From contig JAJDAO010000072.1 of the NCBI GenBank assembly GCA_029261835.1, positions 138,841-202,840 on the forward strand: 64,000 nt of DNA. Reading direction: 5' to 3'. Each line of letters starts with the position of its first letter. Within the stretch, counting starts at the first letter, position 1. Below the pieces are notes generated by a model, which did no database searches, had not been told where the DNA came from, and was given only the letters and a program-made list of their open reading frames with translations. The position numbers and the translations under genes are program-made. Below, piece after piece: positions 8,111 to 16,219 of this stretch. This DNA is from Deltaproteobacteria bacterium. Its GTDB lineage: Bacteria > Myxococcota_A > UBA9160 > UBA4427.

Positions 8111-8637
8111 GGAGCCGTCTCCGCCATGGAGAGAGCCTCCTCAGTCGCACTTGCATCGAGGGCTGAGCCTAGCAGCCGGCCGGGATGCTTCGCGAGCCCG
8201 TGCCGCTTGAGCCTACGCTGGATCGGGCGAAATCCCGAGGCCGTACTTCCGGCTTGTCGTACCCATACACGCCTCCGGATCGACCGACGCGGCTAGAATG
8301 GCCCTGGCCCGGCACGTTCGGCACGGCCCAATCGCCGCTGGGGCGGCCGACTACGCACCACCGCCGTTGGTCTGCGCCCCGAGCCACTGCCCCCGAAGGC
8401 GCGACACCCCAACGGTTTCGGCGGCTGAGTGCCATCGAACCGGAATACTGCGGCGAAAAACGTCTCCACGCCCGAGTGCGCGAGCTGCATCTGTTACAAT
8501 CCGCTCCGATGGTCGCCGGCACGAAATCTGCGCCGCTTGGCGCCAGGGCCGACCTACCGCGGGCTCGCTCCGCAGGTGCTCTCCGGCATGCGCCCGACGC
8601 CGCTCACCAGAGACAGACAGAGCGGAGGTCGCGCAGA
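8111..8637. other. gene-free divergent intergenic region
   Basis: About 530 bases between the divergent His/Cys protein gene and the IPTL-type small protein gene. I see no convincing protein or RNA gene. Two -10-like hexamers face rightward, TAGAAT at 8294 and TACAAT at 8495, each without a clear -35. The region should hold the promoters of both flanking genes. Confidence 0.5.
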
Positions 8638-8880
8638 ATGCGACTCACCAAGCAAAGCGCGGCATCTTTAGTGACGGGGCTCGCGCTGCTGCTGACCGCT
8701 CTCGGCGCCGGTGCCAGCCTTCTGGCCGGTATGCTGGGGTCGGGCGAACTCACTTCCGTCAGCGGCGACCACGCCGTGGCGCTGCCCACGCTGAGCACCT
8801 GGGCTCTGATGACCCTCGCACTCGTGCTGGTCGTCAGCACCGGCTGGATGCTCGCCAGCCAGCGCAGTCGCGGGGGCTGA
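8638..8880 (+). CDS. small protein with IPTL-CTERM-like sorting signal
   Basis: 80 residues starting at an ATG with GGAGG nine bases upstream. The protein is little more than two hydrophobic helices. The N-terminal one (about residues 7-33) could be a signal peptide. After a short polar linker comes ALPTLSTWALMTLALVLV, which closely resembles the IPTL-CTERM sorting signal (PTLSxW, then a membrane helix), and it ends in a basic cluster SQRSRGG. In known systems such tails are recognised by membrane sorting enzymes of the exosortase/archaeosortase kind. Here almost no mature domain separates signal and tail, which is unusual. No sortase-like gene is in the window. Confidence 0.6.
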   Translation: MRLTKQSAASLVTGLALLLTALGAGASLLAGMLGSGELTSVSGDHAVALPTLSTWALMTLALVLVVSTGWMLASQRSRGG

Positions 8881-8912
8881 CCCGGACCGACGACTCCTGG
8901 TGCCCTGGTGTT

Positions 8913-8929
8913 CTGATACAGGACACTAG
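8913..8929 (-). repeat. truncated end of the CTAG-bounded palindromic repeat
   Basis: Seventeen bases match the terminal repeat of the 168-bp element at 35710-35877 with one mismatch, ending in CTAG at 8926-8929. The TAG stop codon of the leftward SnoaL-like gene lies in this CTAG. Confidence 0.5.
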
Positions 8930-9432
8930 CTGGCGAGTAGCTCGAGTAGCTCGCCGCGGTTCTTCGCCCAGCCTTCGTCGTAGGGGGAGATGTACTTCCA
9001 CACCACGCGAATCGACGCAATCTTCCACACGCCAGCGACGCGCGTGTACTCCTCGAAGTAGCTCCCCGCCATCCACTGCGCGCGACCGCTCACCGCGTCG
9101 GTGGTGGGGGCTTCGAAGTACCAGTCTCCAGTGGCGTGGTCACCGTCCACCTCGATGCGCGGATTGTGAACCATGTGCATACAGAAGGAGACCGCCCCGG
9201 GTACGACCTGACCCAGGAAGACCTCGAGCCCCTCTCTTCCCTCGAAGATCGAACTCTCTCCCAGTCCGAAGTCCACACGTGCGTCTTCCGTGAAGTGCGA
9301 GACCAGCTCATCGCGAATCTCGACGTCTCCAAGCCCGGCATCGCACAGGCGACAGTAGGTCGCCTTGAGCTTGCGAATCTCCTCGATGTCTTCGAGAAGC
9401 CAGATCCGGGCTTCGAGATCTTCGATCCCCAT
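8926..9432 (-). CDS. SnoaL-like (NTF2 fold) protein
   Basis: 168 residues of the SnoaL/NTF2-like superfamily. The family order is visible: an N-terminal helix (EDLEARIWLLEDIEEIRKLKATYCRLCD), the acidic loop LVSHFTEDARVDFG, the EGREGLEVFLGQ helix, then strands MHMVHNPRIEVDGDHATGDWYFEA and GSYFEEYTRVAGVWKIASIRV. Such proteins include cyclases, dehydratases and ketosteroid-isomerase relatives; the His and Asp placement is compatible with catalysis, but the substrate is unknown. It is divergent from the MFS transporter gene. Its TAG stop falls within the boundary of a dispersed repeat. Confidence 0.78.
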   Translation of the reverse strand: MGIEDLEARIWLLEDIEEIRKLKATYCRLCDAGLGDVEIRDELVSHFTEDARVDFGLGESSIFEGREGLEVFLGQVVPGAVSFCMHMVHNPRIEVDGDHATGDWYFEAPTTDAVSGRAQWMAGSYFEEYTRVAGVWKIASIRVVWKYISPYDEGWAKNRGELLELLAS

Positions 9433-9601
9433 ACTGTCTCCTTCTATCTTCCAGATTGTCGCCCGCCAACCGACCGCCCTCCGTCTTCAGCAACGAGCCC
9501 ATTGCCCTTTGCCCATTCGAAGGTTTCGATCCATGTCCTGCGGTCGATCCCGGGTTGTAGCATCGCTTCCAGAAGTCTCGAGGCTGCTACGCTGCGGCGC
9601 A

Positions 9602-10912
9602 ATGCTCGCGCAGCCCCGACCGGAAGCCGAGTCGGCCACGGCTGAAAACCCTTGGTACCTTCGCCCATTCTTCGGCCGCGGGCCGGCCGTGCCCCTCGAG
9701 GCGCGACGCACGCTGCGGCTGGTGGCGCTGGGGTTGTTCTTCGAGAACTACGACATGGGGCTCGTCAGTGCCGCGCTGCCGCAGATCGCCGCGGACCTCT
9801 CGCTCGACGCCGACAACAGCGGACTCTACCTGGGCTTCATCCGCTTGGGGGGAATCGGCACTTTTCTGCTGCTGCCGCTGGCAGACAGGCTCGGGCGCAA
9901 GCGACTCTTCATGGCCTCGTTCGTCGGCATGAGTATCGGAACGCTCGGAACTGCGTTGACCCAGACCCCACTGCAGTTCGCCGCGGCGCAATTCCTGACG
10001 CGCATCTTCTTGCTGATCGCATCCGCACTGGCGCTGGTGATCGTGGTGGAGGAGTTTCCCGCGCACCAGCGAGGCGCCGGCTTGGGCCTGATGACGATGC
10101 TCGGCGGGCTCGGATACGCACTCTGCGCGATCCTCTACGCGAGCGTGGAATCCCTGCCCTACGGATGGCGTGCCCTCTACCTGATCGGCGTGGCTCCCGT
10201 GCTGCTCCTCCCGTTCTTCGGAAGGTCGCTGCGAGAGACGCGACGCTTCGAACACCAGCAGCGCGATTCGCAGGCCGCTGCAGAGGAGGGCTGGCTGCAG
10301 TCTTGGAGCGCGCCGATGCGGGGCCTAGTGCAAGCGAATCCGCGCCGCGCCCTCAGCATCGGGCTCGCCGCTTTCTTCAGCGCCATGGGGGGGATCGGAA
10401 TCTTCCAGTACACCAGCTACTTCGTGCAGGAGGTTCGCGGCTGGTCCCCCTCCGACTATGCGCTGCTCGTGCTCTTCGGCGGCGCAATCGGCGTCTGCGG
10501 AAGCGTGGCGGGGGGGCGCGGAAGCGACCTCTTCGGGCGCCGCCGCGTCGGCTCCGTGAGCCTGCTGCTCGCACCGCTCTTCGCCATTCTCTTCTTCCGC
10601 AGCCACTCGGCGGCCCTGGCGCTGGCGTGGGGTGGCTTCATCTTCTTCATCTCCGCCGGCGGGGTGATTCTGCGAGCGCTGTCTGCCGAGCTCTTCCCCA
10701 CGTCGCATCGCAGTACGTCGACGGGCTGGATCATGTTCGTACAGACGCTCGGCTGGACGACCGGACTCTTGGTTGTGGGCTTCGCGACCGAATCCATCGA
10801 TGGCCTGGGCCCGGCCATCACACTGACCTCCTGCGTGCTGGTGATCGCGAGCCTGGCGCTGCTCGCCGTTCCCGAAACGCGCGGGCGCGAGCTCGAGACC
10901 ATCAACGACTGA
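9602..10912 (+). CDS. MFS transporter (sugar/aromatic-acid porter type)
   Basis: About 436 residues with 12 predicted helices in two halves. The inter-helix 2-3 motif LPLADRLGRKRLF and its second-half counterpart GRGSDLFGRRRVG are the conserved MFS loops. The helix-1 segment GLFFENYDMGLVSAALPQI with an Asp fits the sugar-porter/AAHS branches, and the C-terminal PETRGRELE is the sugar-porter signature. The substrate is probably an organic acid or sugar taken up with protons. The ATG at 9602 is chosen because upstream codons overlap the divergent SnoaL-like gene and encode no membrane helix. Confidence 0.83.
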   Translation: MLAQPRPEAESATAENPWYLRPFFGRGPAVPLEARRTLRLVALGLFFENYDMGLVSAALPQIAADLSLDADNSGLYLGFIRLGGIGTFLLLPLADRLGRKRLFMASFVGMSIGTLGTALTQTPLQFAAAQFLTRIFLLIASALALVIVVEEFPAHQRGAGLGLMTMLGGLGYALCAILYASVESLPYGWRALYLIGVAPVLLLPFFGRSLRETRRFEHQQRDSQAAAEEGWLQSWSAPMRGLVQANPRRALSIGLAAFFSAMGGIGIFQYTSYFVQEVRGWSPSDYALLVLFGGAIGVCGSVAGGRGSDLFGRRRVGSVSLLLAPLFAILFFRSHSAALALAWGGFIFFISAGGVILRALSAELFPTSHRSTSTGWIMFVQTLGWTTGLLVVGFATESIDGLGPAITLTSCVLVIASLALLAVPETRGRELETIND

Positions 10913-10939
10913 GCGATCGCGAGCAGTCGTCAAGCGACG

Positions 10940-10955
10940 GGTCTGATGACAGACC
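10940..10955. other. short hairpin between convergent genes
   Basis: GGTCTG and CAGACC pair around ATGA in the 52-base gap between the MFS gene and the end of copA. It could act as a bidirectional terminator, but there is no T-tract on either side. Confidence 0.3.
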
Positions 10956-10964
10956 GGTTGGCTG

Positions 10965-13394
10965 TCAAGGGTTCGGCGACGGGCTGGAGTGGCTCCGATT
11001 CGAGCCGCACTTCCAACGCCGCAACAGCAGCGAGTTGCTCACGACGCTCACACTCGACATCGCCATCGCGGCGCCGGCGATCACGGGGCTCAGGTAGCCG
11101 AAAGCTGCCAGCGGAATGCCGGCGGCGTTGTAGGCAAAGGCCCAGAAGAGATTCTGCCGGATCTTGCGCGTGGTGGCGCGCGAAACGGAGAGTGCGTCGG
11201 CCACCAGCTCCGGCTCGGGCCGCATCAAGGTGACACCGGCAGTGTGCATCGCGACGTCCGTGCCACTCGCCAGGGCGAAGCCCACATCTGCGGCGGCCAG
11301 CGCGGGCGCATCGTTGACCCCGTCGCCGACCATCGCCACTACGCGATGTCGCTCGCGCAGCTCGGAAACCCGCTGCGCCTTGTCCTCGGGCAGCACTTCG
11401 GCGATCACGCGCTCGATGCCCAGCTCGCGGCCGACGACACGAGCGGTACGGGCATTGTCACCAGTCAGCATCACGACCTCGACGCTTTGCTCCGCAAGCC
11501 GCGCAACAGCCGCCGCGGAGCCGGTGCGAACCCCATCGCCCACGCCAATCAGGCCGAGCAGCCTCGTCGGGTCCCGACCCTCACCCACCCAGATGACCGT
11601 CATGCCGCTCTCTTCGAGCGCCGCTGCGCGAGGCTCGAAATCCGCTGTTTGGGCGCCGCGCTCGGCCATCAGGCGGTGGCTGCCCGCTACGACATCTCGT
11701 CCCGCGACCGAGGCCTCGATCCCCCTGCCCGGCAACGCGCTGAAGCCGTCGAGCGGCGCCAGCGCCAGCTCGCGTTCTGCAGCGGCGCGCACCACGGCCT
11801 GGCCGAGCGGGTGCTCGCTGCCGCCCTGCGCGGCCGCGGTCAACGCGAGCAGTGCATTCTCATCCCCGTCCGTCGCCAGCAGCTCTCGCACTTTCGGGCG
11901 ACCCGCCGTCAGCGTGCCGGTCTTGTCGAAGACAACCAGAGTGACCGCGTGAGCCAGCTCGAGCGCCTGGGCATCCTTGATCAGGATGCCGGCGCGTGCT
12001 GCGGCGCCGGTGCCCACCATCAGGGCCGTGGGGGTGGCGAGACCGAGCGCGCAGGGACAGGCGATCACCAGCACCGATACCGCATGGATCACGGCCTGGC
12101 TGAACGGCGCACCGGCGATCAGCCAACCCGCAAAGCTCAGACATGCGACCGCCACCACGGCGGGAACGAAGACAGCCGCTACGCGATCGACCAGGCGCTG
12201 AATCGGCGCCTTGGTCGCCTGGGCGCCCTCCACCAGGGCGACGATGCGCGCGAGCAGCGAATCCGAGCCAACGTCGGTCGCCTCGACGTGCAGCAGGCCG
12301 GCTCCGTTGATCGAGCCACCCGTCACGACATCGCCCTCGCCACGCGAGACCGGCATACTCTCGCCTGTGAGCAGCGACTCGTCGAGCTGGCTCTCGCCGC
12401 GCAGGATCCGCCCGTCCACCGGAACCCGCTCTCCCGGCCGCACGACCACCACCTCGCCCCGCCCCACCGCCTCCGCCGGCAGCTCGACTTCATGCCCATC
12501 GCGCAGCACACGAGCCGTCTCGGGACGCAGGGCCATCAGCGCCCGGACGGCCGCGGTGGTACTGCGCTTGGCGCGCGCCTCGAGCGACTTTCCGAGCAGC
12601 ACCAGCGTGATGACGGCCGCCGAGGCTTCGAAGTAGAGGTGGTCCCCACCCCGGGCGAGCGTCGCGACGCTGAGCCCATAGGCCGCCGTCGTGCCGAGCG
12701 CCACCAGCAGATCCATGTTGGCGGCGCGGGCCCGCAAGGCCCCCCACGCGGCGCGGTAGAAGCGGGCGCCGACGACGAACTGCACTGGCGTCGCGAGCAC
12801 GAGCTGGAGAGTGCCGGGCAGCATCCAACCGACTCCGAATGGCGTCAGCAGCATCGGAGCGACCAGCGGCAGCGTGAGCAGAGATGAGACGATCAGCGCC
12901 GCCATCTCGCGGCGCGTTCGACGCCGCTCGGCCAGCACGCGCTCCGCCTCGGCCGTGTGCTCGCTCGGCATGGGCGAGGCGCCGAAGCCCGCGCGCTCGA
13001 TGGCGCGGGCGAGCGTATCCGGCTCGGTGACACCGGGTGTATAGGCGACCGTCGCGACTTCGCTGGCGAGGTTCACCTGGGCCGAGACGACACCGGGTTG
13101 CTCGCGTAGGGCCTTCTCGACGCGTTGCGAGCAGGTGGCACACGACATGCCATCGATCGCCAGACGCAGGGCAGTGCTCGGCACGCCGAAGCCCGCCCCC
13201 TCGATCGCCTCGACGATCTGTTGCGGCGTCACGCGCTCACGATCGAAATGGATGCTGGCTCGCTCGGAGGCGAGATTGACCGACGCGGCCTCGACACCGG
13301 CGAGTCCCCCCAGCGCGCCCTCGACCCGCGCTGCGCAGCTGGTACACGTCATGCCCTCGATGGGCAGCGCGATCTGGCTCACATCCGTCGTCAT
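10965..13394 (-). CDS. copA: copper-exporting P1B-type ATPase
   Basis: 809 residues. Two N-terminal heavy-metal domains carry [13 protein letters not shown] and [14 protein letters not shown] membrane helix has the Cu-type CPC motif ([13 protein letters not shown]), the phosphorylation motif is DKTGT, the ATP-binding His-Pro is in GSEHPLG, and the hinge is [18 protein letters not shown]. Length and motif order are those of bacterial Cu(I)-ATPases such as CopA. It should pump Cu(I) (or Ag(I)) to the periplasm. It is monocistronic in this view and converges with the MFS gene. A promoter with the 19-base spacer expected for a MerR/CueR-type activator lies 28 bases upstream of the ATG; no MerR regulator gene is in the window. 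Confidence 0.95.
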   Translation of the reverse strand: MTTDVSQIALPIEGMTCTSCAARVEGALGGLAGVEAASVNLASERASIHFDRERVTPQQIVEAIEGAGFGVPSTALRLAIDGMSCATCSQRVEKALREQPGVVSAQVNLASEVATVAYTPGVTEPDTLARAIERAGFGASPMPSEHTAEAERVLAERRRTRREMAALIVSSLLTLPLVAPMLLTPFGVGWMLPGTLQLVLATPVQFVVGARFYRAAWGALRARAANMDLLVALGTTAAYGLSVATLARGGDHLYFEASAAVITLVLLGKSLEARAKRSTTAAVRALMALRPETARVLRDGHEVELPAEAVGRGEVVVVRPGERVPVDGRILRGESQLDESLLTGESMPVSRGEGDVVTGGSINGAGLLHVEATDVGSDSLLARIVALVEGAQATKAPIQRLVDRVAAVFVPAVVAVACLSFAGWLIAGAPFSQAVIHAVSVLVIACPCALGLATPTALMVGTGAAARAGILIKDAQALELAHAVTLVVFDKTGTLTAGRPKVRELLATDGDENALLALTAAAQGGSEHPLGQAVVRAAAERELALAPLDGFSALPGRGIEASVAGRDVVAGSHRLMAERGAQTADFEPRAAALEESGMTVIWVGEGRDPTRLLGLIGVGDGVRTGSAAAVARLAEQSVEVVMLTGDNARTARVVGRELGIERVIAEVLPEDKAQRVSELRERHRVVAMVGDGVNDAPALAAADVGFALASGTDVAMHTAGVTLMRPEPELVADALSVSRATTRKIRQNLFWAFAYNAAGIPLAAFGYLSPVIAGAAMAMSSVSVVSNSLLLRRWKCGSNRSHSSPSPNP

Positions 13395-13421
13395 CTCCCG
13401 CTCCCGTACCCGGGTACCCGG

Positions 13422-13452
13422 CGAGTAAGGCTCCCCGCCGGCCGAAGGTCAA
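13422..13452 (-). promoter_or_regulatory. CueR/MerR-type promoter of copA
   Basis: Reading leftward, a -35 TTGACC (13452-13447) and a -10-like TACTCG (13427-13422) are separated by 19 bases. The spacer starts with TTCGG and ends with GGGGAGCCT, a degenerate version of the dyad in the Escherichia coli copA promoter (also TTGACCTTC with a long spacer). The long spacer is the hallmark of MerR-family activation. The dyad right arm is imperfect. Confidence 0.55.
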
Positions 13453-13496
13453 GGGGCGGAATGGGATTTCTAGAAGCAGCCCCTTCGGCCGCTCTA

Positions 13497-13640
13497 GATC
13501 ATCCGCGGTCAGACAGATGGAGCGCTGTGCGCGGCCGAGCTCGAACCGGACTTCCCCTGGCTGCAGGCGAACCTCGGCATCGCGCTCTACCGCAGCGGTG
13601 AAATCGAGCGCGCGGAGGCCCACCTATGGAACATGGCGCG
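13497..13640 (+). pseudogene. TPR-protein relic
   Basis: After an in-frame TAG near 13492 the forward strand encodes ALCAAELEPDFPWLQANLG followed by IALYRSGEIERAEAHL, a good tetratricopeptide repeat (the W-x-x-L-G, Y-x-x-G and A pattern). The flanking sequence in this frame is not protein-like and no plausible start precedes it. It therefore looks like one surviving repeat of a decayed gene between copA and the Memo-like gene. Confidence 0.4.
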
Positions 13641-13817
13641 AGGCGACGTTCGACTATCTCCACGTCAGCTCGGGCTCGAGCTTGCTCGAGCTGAGCTACC
13701 TGTCCCGTTCAAACCGCGCCGGCGAACACGAGTTGCGCTCAACTCCACGCGCGGCCGGCGAAGGCCCCTGTGGGGGCCGCGTCATCGGTGCTCAGGACCT
13801 TGCTGACATTCTCCTCT

Positions 13818-14627
13818 TCAGCAGAAGACCCAAGCGCCGTAGCCAACGACCTGCTCGCGAGAGCCCGCGGTATCGCCCGAGTTGCGCAGATCAACGGTCT
13901 GGGGCGTGAGGCCGTGGCGGCTGGCGGCGGCCAGCAAACCGATGATGGGAATCCGGCCACAGGCGGATTCATGCTCGATATCTCCGGGCCGCAGCCTCTC
14001 GATGGCACTCGTGGTGGCGGCGTCGAGGCGGCGTGCCGTCTCGTAGTCGAGGTAATGGCTCAGATCGGAGCTGATCACGATCAGCGTCTCGTCGCCACCC
14101 CAGCAAGCCTCCAGCACCTCGCACACTTCGGCTGCGCTGGCGTCGCCCACCGAGAAGGGCACCAGGCTGAACTCGTCCAGCACCTGCTGCAGAAAGGGAA
14201 GCTGAACTTCGAGACTGTGCTCGTCGACGTGCGCGGCGTCGAGCAGGCTCACCTGGGGAAGCGGCAGCAGGCGCTCGATGGCCTCGCGATCGAGCGGAAC
14301 CTCACCCAGCGGGGTGAGGAATACGTCGGCGCTACTGGTCGCCAGCCCCGCCAGGTAGACGCGATGCGAAGGACCGAGCAACACCACGCGCTCGACGCGC
14401 TGCCCCACCCCGATCAATCGCACATACGCGCTGGCGGCGACCGGGCCGGAGTAGACGAAGCCCGCGTGGGGCACGATCAGCGCCTTCGGGCACACGCTGC
14501 TCTCCTCGCCCGCGGCCGCCCGTTCGGCCGCGGCGAGATAGCGCGACACCTCCGCGCTGAGCGAGCTCGCATTGCGTGGGTAGAAGGTGCCCGCAACGGC
14601 GGGACGGCGTACGCGAGAGCGGGGCAT
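13818..14627 (-). CDS. AmmeMemoRadiSam system protein B (Memo-like)
   Basis: About 269 residues. Family hallmarks are the opening RRPAVAGTFYPRNASSL, the metal-site segment IVPHAGFVYSGPVAASAY, VVLLGPSHRVYLAG, DEHSLEVQLPFLQ, VISSDLSHYLDYETA and a CGRIPIIGLLAA segment near the end. These match Memo-type proteins, which are related to extradiol dioxygenases and bind metal through His residues (PHAG, GPSH, DEHS). In many bacteria it neighbours an AMMECR1 protein and a radical SAM enzyme; neither is here, so it is a solitary copy. The ATG at 14627 gives a standard N-terminus; an ATG four codons upstream (14639) is equally possible. Confidence 0.88.
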   Translation of the reverse strand: MPRSRVRRPAVAGTFYPRNASSLSAEVSRYLAAAERAAAGEESSVCPKALIVPHAGFVYSGPVAASAYVRLIGVGQRVERVVLLGPSHRVYLAGLATSSADVFLTPLGEVPLDREAIERLLPLPQVSLLDAAHVDEHSLEVQLPFLQQVLDEFSLVPFSVGDASAAEVCEVLEACWGGDETLIVISSDLSHYLDYETARRLDAATTSAIERLRPGDIEHESACGRIPIIGLLAAASRHGLTPQTVDLRNSGDTAGSREQVVGYGAWVFC

Positions 14628-14658
14628 AACGGCTCGCATGATAGCGTTCCCGCTCGGG

Positions 14659-14664
14659 TATACT
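14659..14664 (+). promoter_or_regulatory. candidate -10 box for the phosphotransferase gene
   Basis: TATACT, preceded by GGG, lies 48 bases before the phosphotransferase ATG in the short divergent gap. No convincing -35 is seen. Confidence 0.3.
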
Positions 14665-14711
14665 GCACGCCGGTTTTCTCGAGGGCCGCCGCTGCGGCCG
14701 ACGACGGGCGG

Positions 14712-15770
14712 ATGATGGCAATCAAGGGTATCCATGCCGAGAACCTCGGCGAGTGGTTCGAGAAGAACATCGACGGCGCCAGGCCGCCGCTCGAGTTCAA
14801 GCTGATCACCGGCGGGCACTCGAACCTCACCTTCGAGGTGAGCGATGCGGCGGACCGACGCTACGTGCTGCGCCGCCCGCCGACCGGCGCCGTCATCGCC
14901 ACGGCACACGACATGGCACGCGAGCACCGCATCATCTCGGCACTCGCCGGCACGCCCGTGCCCGTCCCGCGCGCGCTCGGGCTGTGCGAGGACAGCGGTG
15001 TCAACGAAGCTCCCTTCTACGTGATGGCCTTCGTACCGGGCCGCGTACTGGTCGACCACGTTGTTGCGGCTGAGGTCTTCGACGAAGCACAGCGGCAGCG
15101 GCTGGGGATGGAGGTAGTCGAGGTCCTCGCCGCGCTGCACCGACTCGATCCCGAAGCCGTTGGGCTGGGGAACCTTGGGCGCAGGGAGGCATACCTCAGC
15201 CGCCAGCTCGAGCGCTGGCGCACCCAGTGGGAAAAGACCCGGACCCGCGATCTCCCCAGCATGGAGGAAGCTTACTGCGAGCTTCGTGCCAGGATGCCCG
15301 AGCAGCTCGCTGCCACGATCGTGCATGGTGACTATCGACTGGGCAACATGCTGGTCGATGACGACGCCGGCATCGCGGCGGTGCTCGACTGGGAGCTCTG
15401 CACGCTCGGTGACCCGCTAGCGGACGTCGGCTACGTGCTCAACAACTGGGCCGCGCCCGGTGAGGCGAGCCCGACCGGGCGCGAGGCGGCAATGTCGCCG
15501 ACCAGCGCGGGCGGTTTTCCCACGCGGGAGCAATTGCTCGTTCGCTACCAGCAACTGACGGGGCGTGATGTCTCGCGCATCGATTACTATCGCGCCTTCC
15601 AGTACTGGCGGCTCGCCGCCATCGTCGAGGGTGTGCTCTCCCGCTACCTGAAGGGAGTCATGAGTGGCACACCCAACACCGACGTCTTTCGCGAGCAGGT
15701 AGATGGCTTGGCACGAGCGGCCTGCGACCTGCTCGAGCAACTCGCGCGGGGAGCACGAGTGGAGTCGTGA
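14712..15770 (+). CDS. aminoglycoside-phosphotransferase-fold kinase (ACAD10 N-domain-like)
   Basis: 352 residues with a kinase-like fold. Visible elements are the N-lobe FKLITGGHSNLTFEV (Gly loop), RYVLRRPP, the catalytic loop VHGDYRLGNMLVDD (HGD-x-R-x-x-N) and the metal-binding AVLDWELCTLGDPLADVGY (DWE, then GDP-x-x-D). This branch matches the kinase domain fused to acyl-CoA dehydrogenases in ACAD10/11, proposed to phosphorylate hydroxyacyl-CoA; that role is inference. It heads a coupled set: its TGA overlaps the GTG of the following Cys-cluster gene. Two ATGs sit at 14712 and 14715; either could be used. Confidence 0.85.
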   Translation: MMAIKGIHAENLGEWFEKNIDGARPPLEFKLITGGHSNLTFEVSDAADRRYVLRRPPTGAVIATAHDMAREHRIISALAGTPVPVPRALGLCEDSGVNEAPFYVMAFVPGRVLVDHVVAAEVFDEAQRQRLGMEVVEVLAALHRLDPEAVGLGNLGRREAYLSRQLERWRTQWEKTRTRDLPSMEEAYCELRARMPEQLAATIVHGDYRLGNMLVDDDAGIAAVLDWELCTLGDPLADVGYVLNNWAAPGEASPTGREAAMSPTSAGGFPTREQLLVRYQQLTGRDVSRIDYYRAFQYWRLAAIVEGVLSRYLKGVMSGTPNTDVFREQVDGLARAACDLLEQLARGARVES

Positions 15771-16219
15771 CGGATCAGCGCAACAACGCAACAAGTGAGC
15801 CGGCCAACTCCCCCTGGTACGCGGGTGGGTTGCGCTTCGACTGCACACGCTGCGGCGCCTGCTGCGTGGGAGAGGGCCTGGTCGAGGTCTCGGACGTGGA
15901 GATCCAGCGGCTGAGCCTGGATCTCGGCATCAGCGAGGACGCTTTTCGCGAGCGCTACACCCGGCGGCTGCGCGGGGGCCACATCGGGCTGGTCGATCGC
16001 AGCGGTGGCAACTGCGCCTTCTACGATGGAGACGGCGGCTGCGTGGTCTACCGCAGTCGGCCGGACCAGTGCCGCAGCTATCCGTTCTGGCCATCGGTAC
16101 TGCATTCGCGTGCGAACTGGTGGGACGAGGCGCGCTGCTGCCCCGGCATCGGCCGCGGTATGCGACGCCCGGCGAAGCAGGTCGAGCATGCGAAGATGAA
16201 TGCGGGCAAACGTGTCTGA
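15767..16219 (+). CDS. YkgJ-family cysteine-cluster protein
   Basis: 150 residues starting at GTG 15767 within a GTGA overlap with the upstream kinase gene. It carries the CxxCxxCC cluster (FDCTRCGACC) near residue 27, then CAFYDGDGGCVVY, a PDQCRSYPFWP segment and RCCPG. This eight-Cys pattern defines the YkgJ/UPF0153 zinc- or iron-sulfur-binding family, whose function is unknown. Its stop lies a few codons inside the following permease gene, so the three genes are probably translated together. Confidence 0.83.
   Translation: MTDQRNNATSEPANSPWYAGGLRFDCTRCGACCVGEGLVEVSDVEIQRLSLDLGISEDAFRERYTRRLRGGHIGLVDRSGGNCAFYDGDGGCVVYRSRPDQCRSYPFWPSVLHSRANWWDEARCCPGIGRGMRRPAKQVEHAKMNAGKRV

Noticed and set aside
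10989-12887. Long open frame on the forward strand opposite copA
   Set aside because: Low-complexity Arg/His/Gln-rich translation; the reverse strand is an unambiguous copper ATPase.
13770-14711. N-terminal extension of about 314 residues on the phosphotransferase
   Set aside because: It lies antisense to the Memo-like gene, has no domain, and the kinase fold begins at the ATG at 14712.
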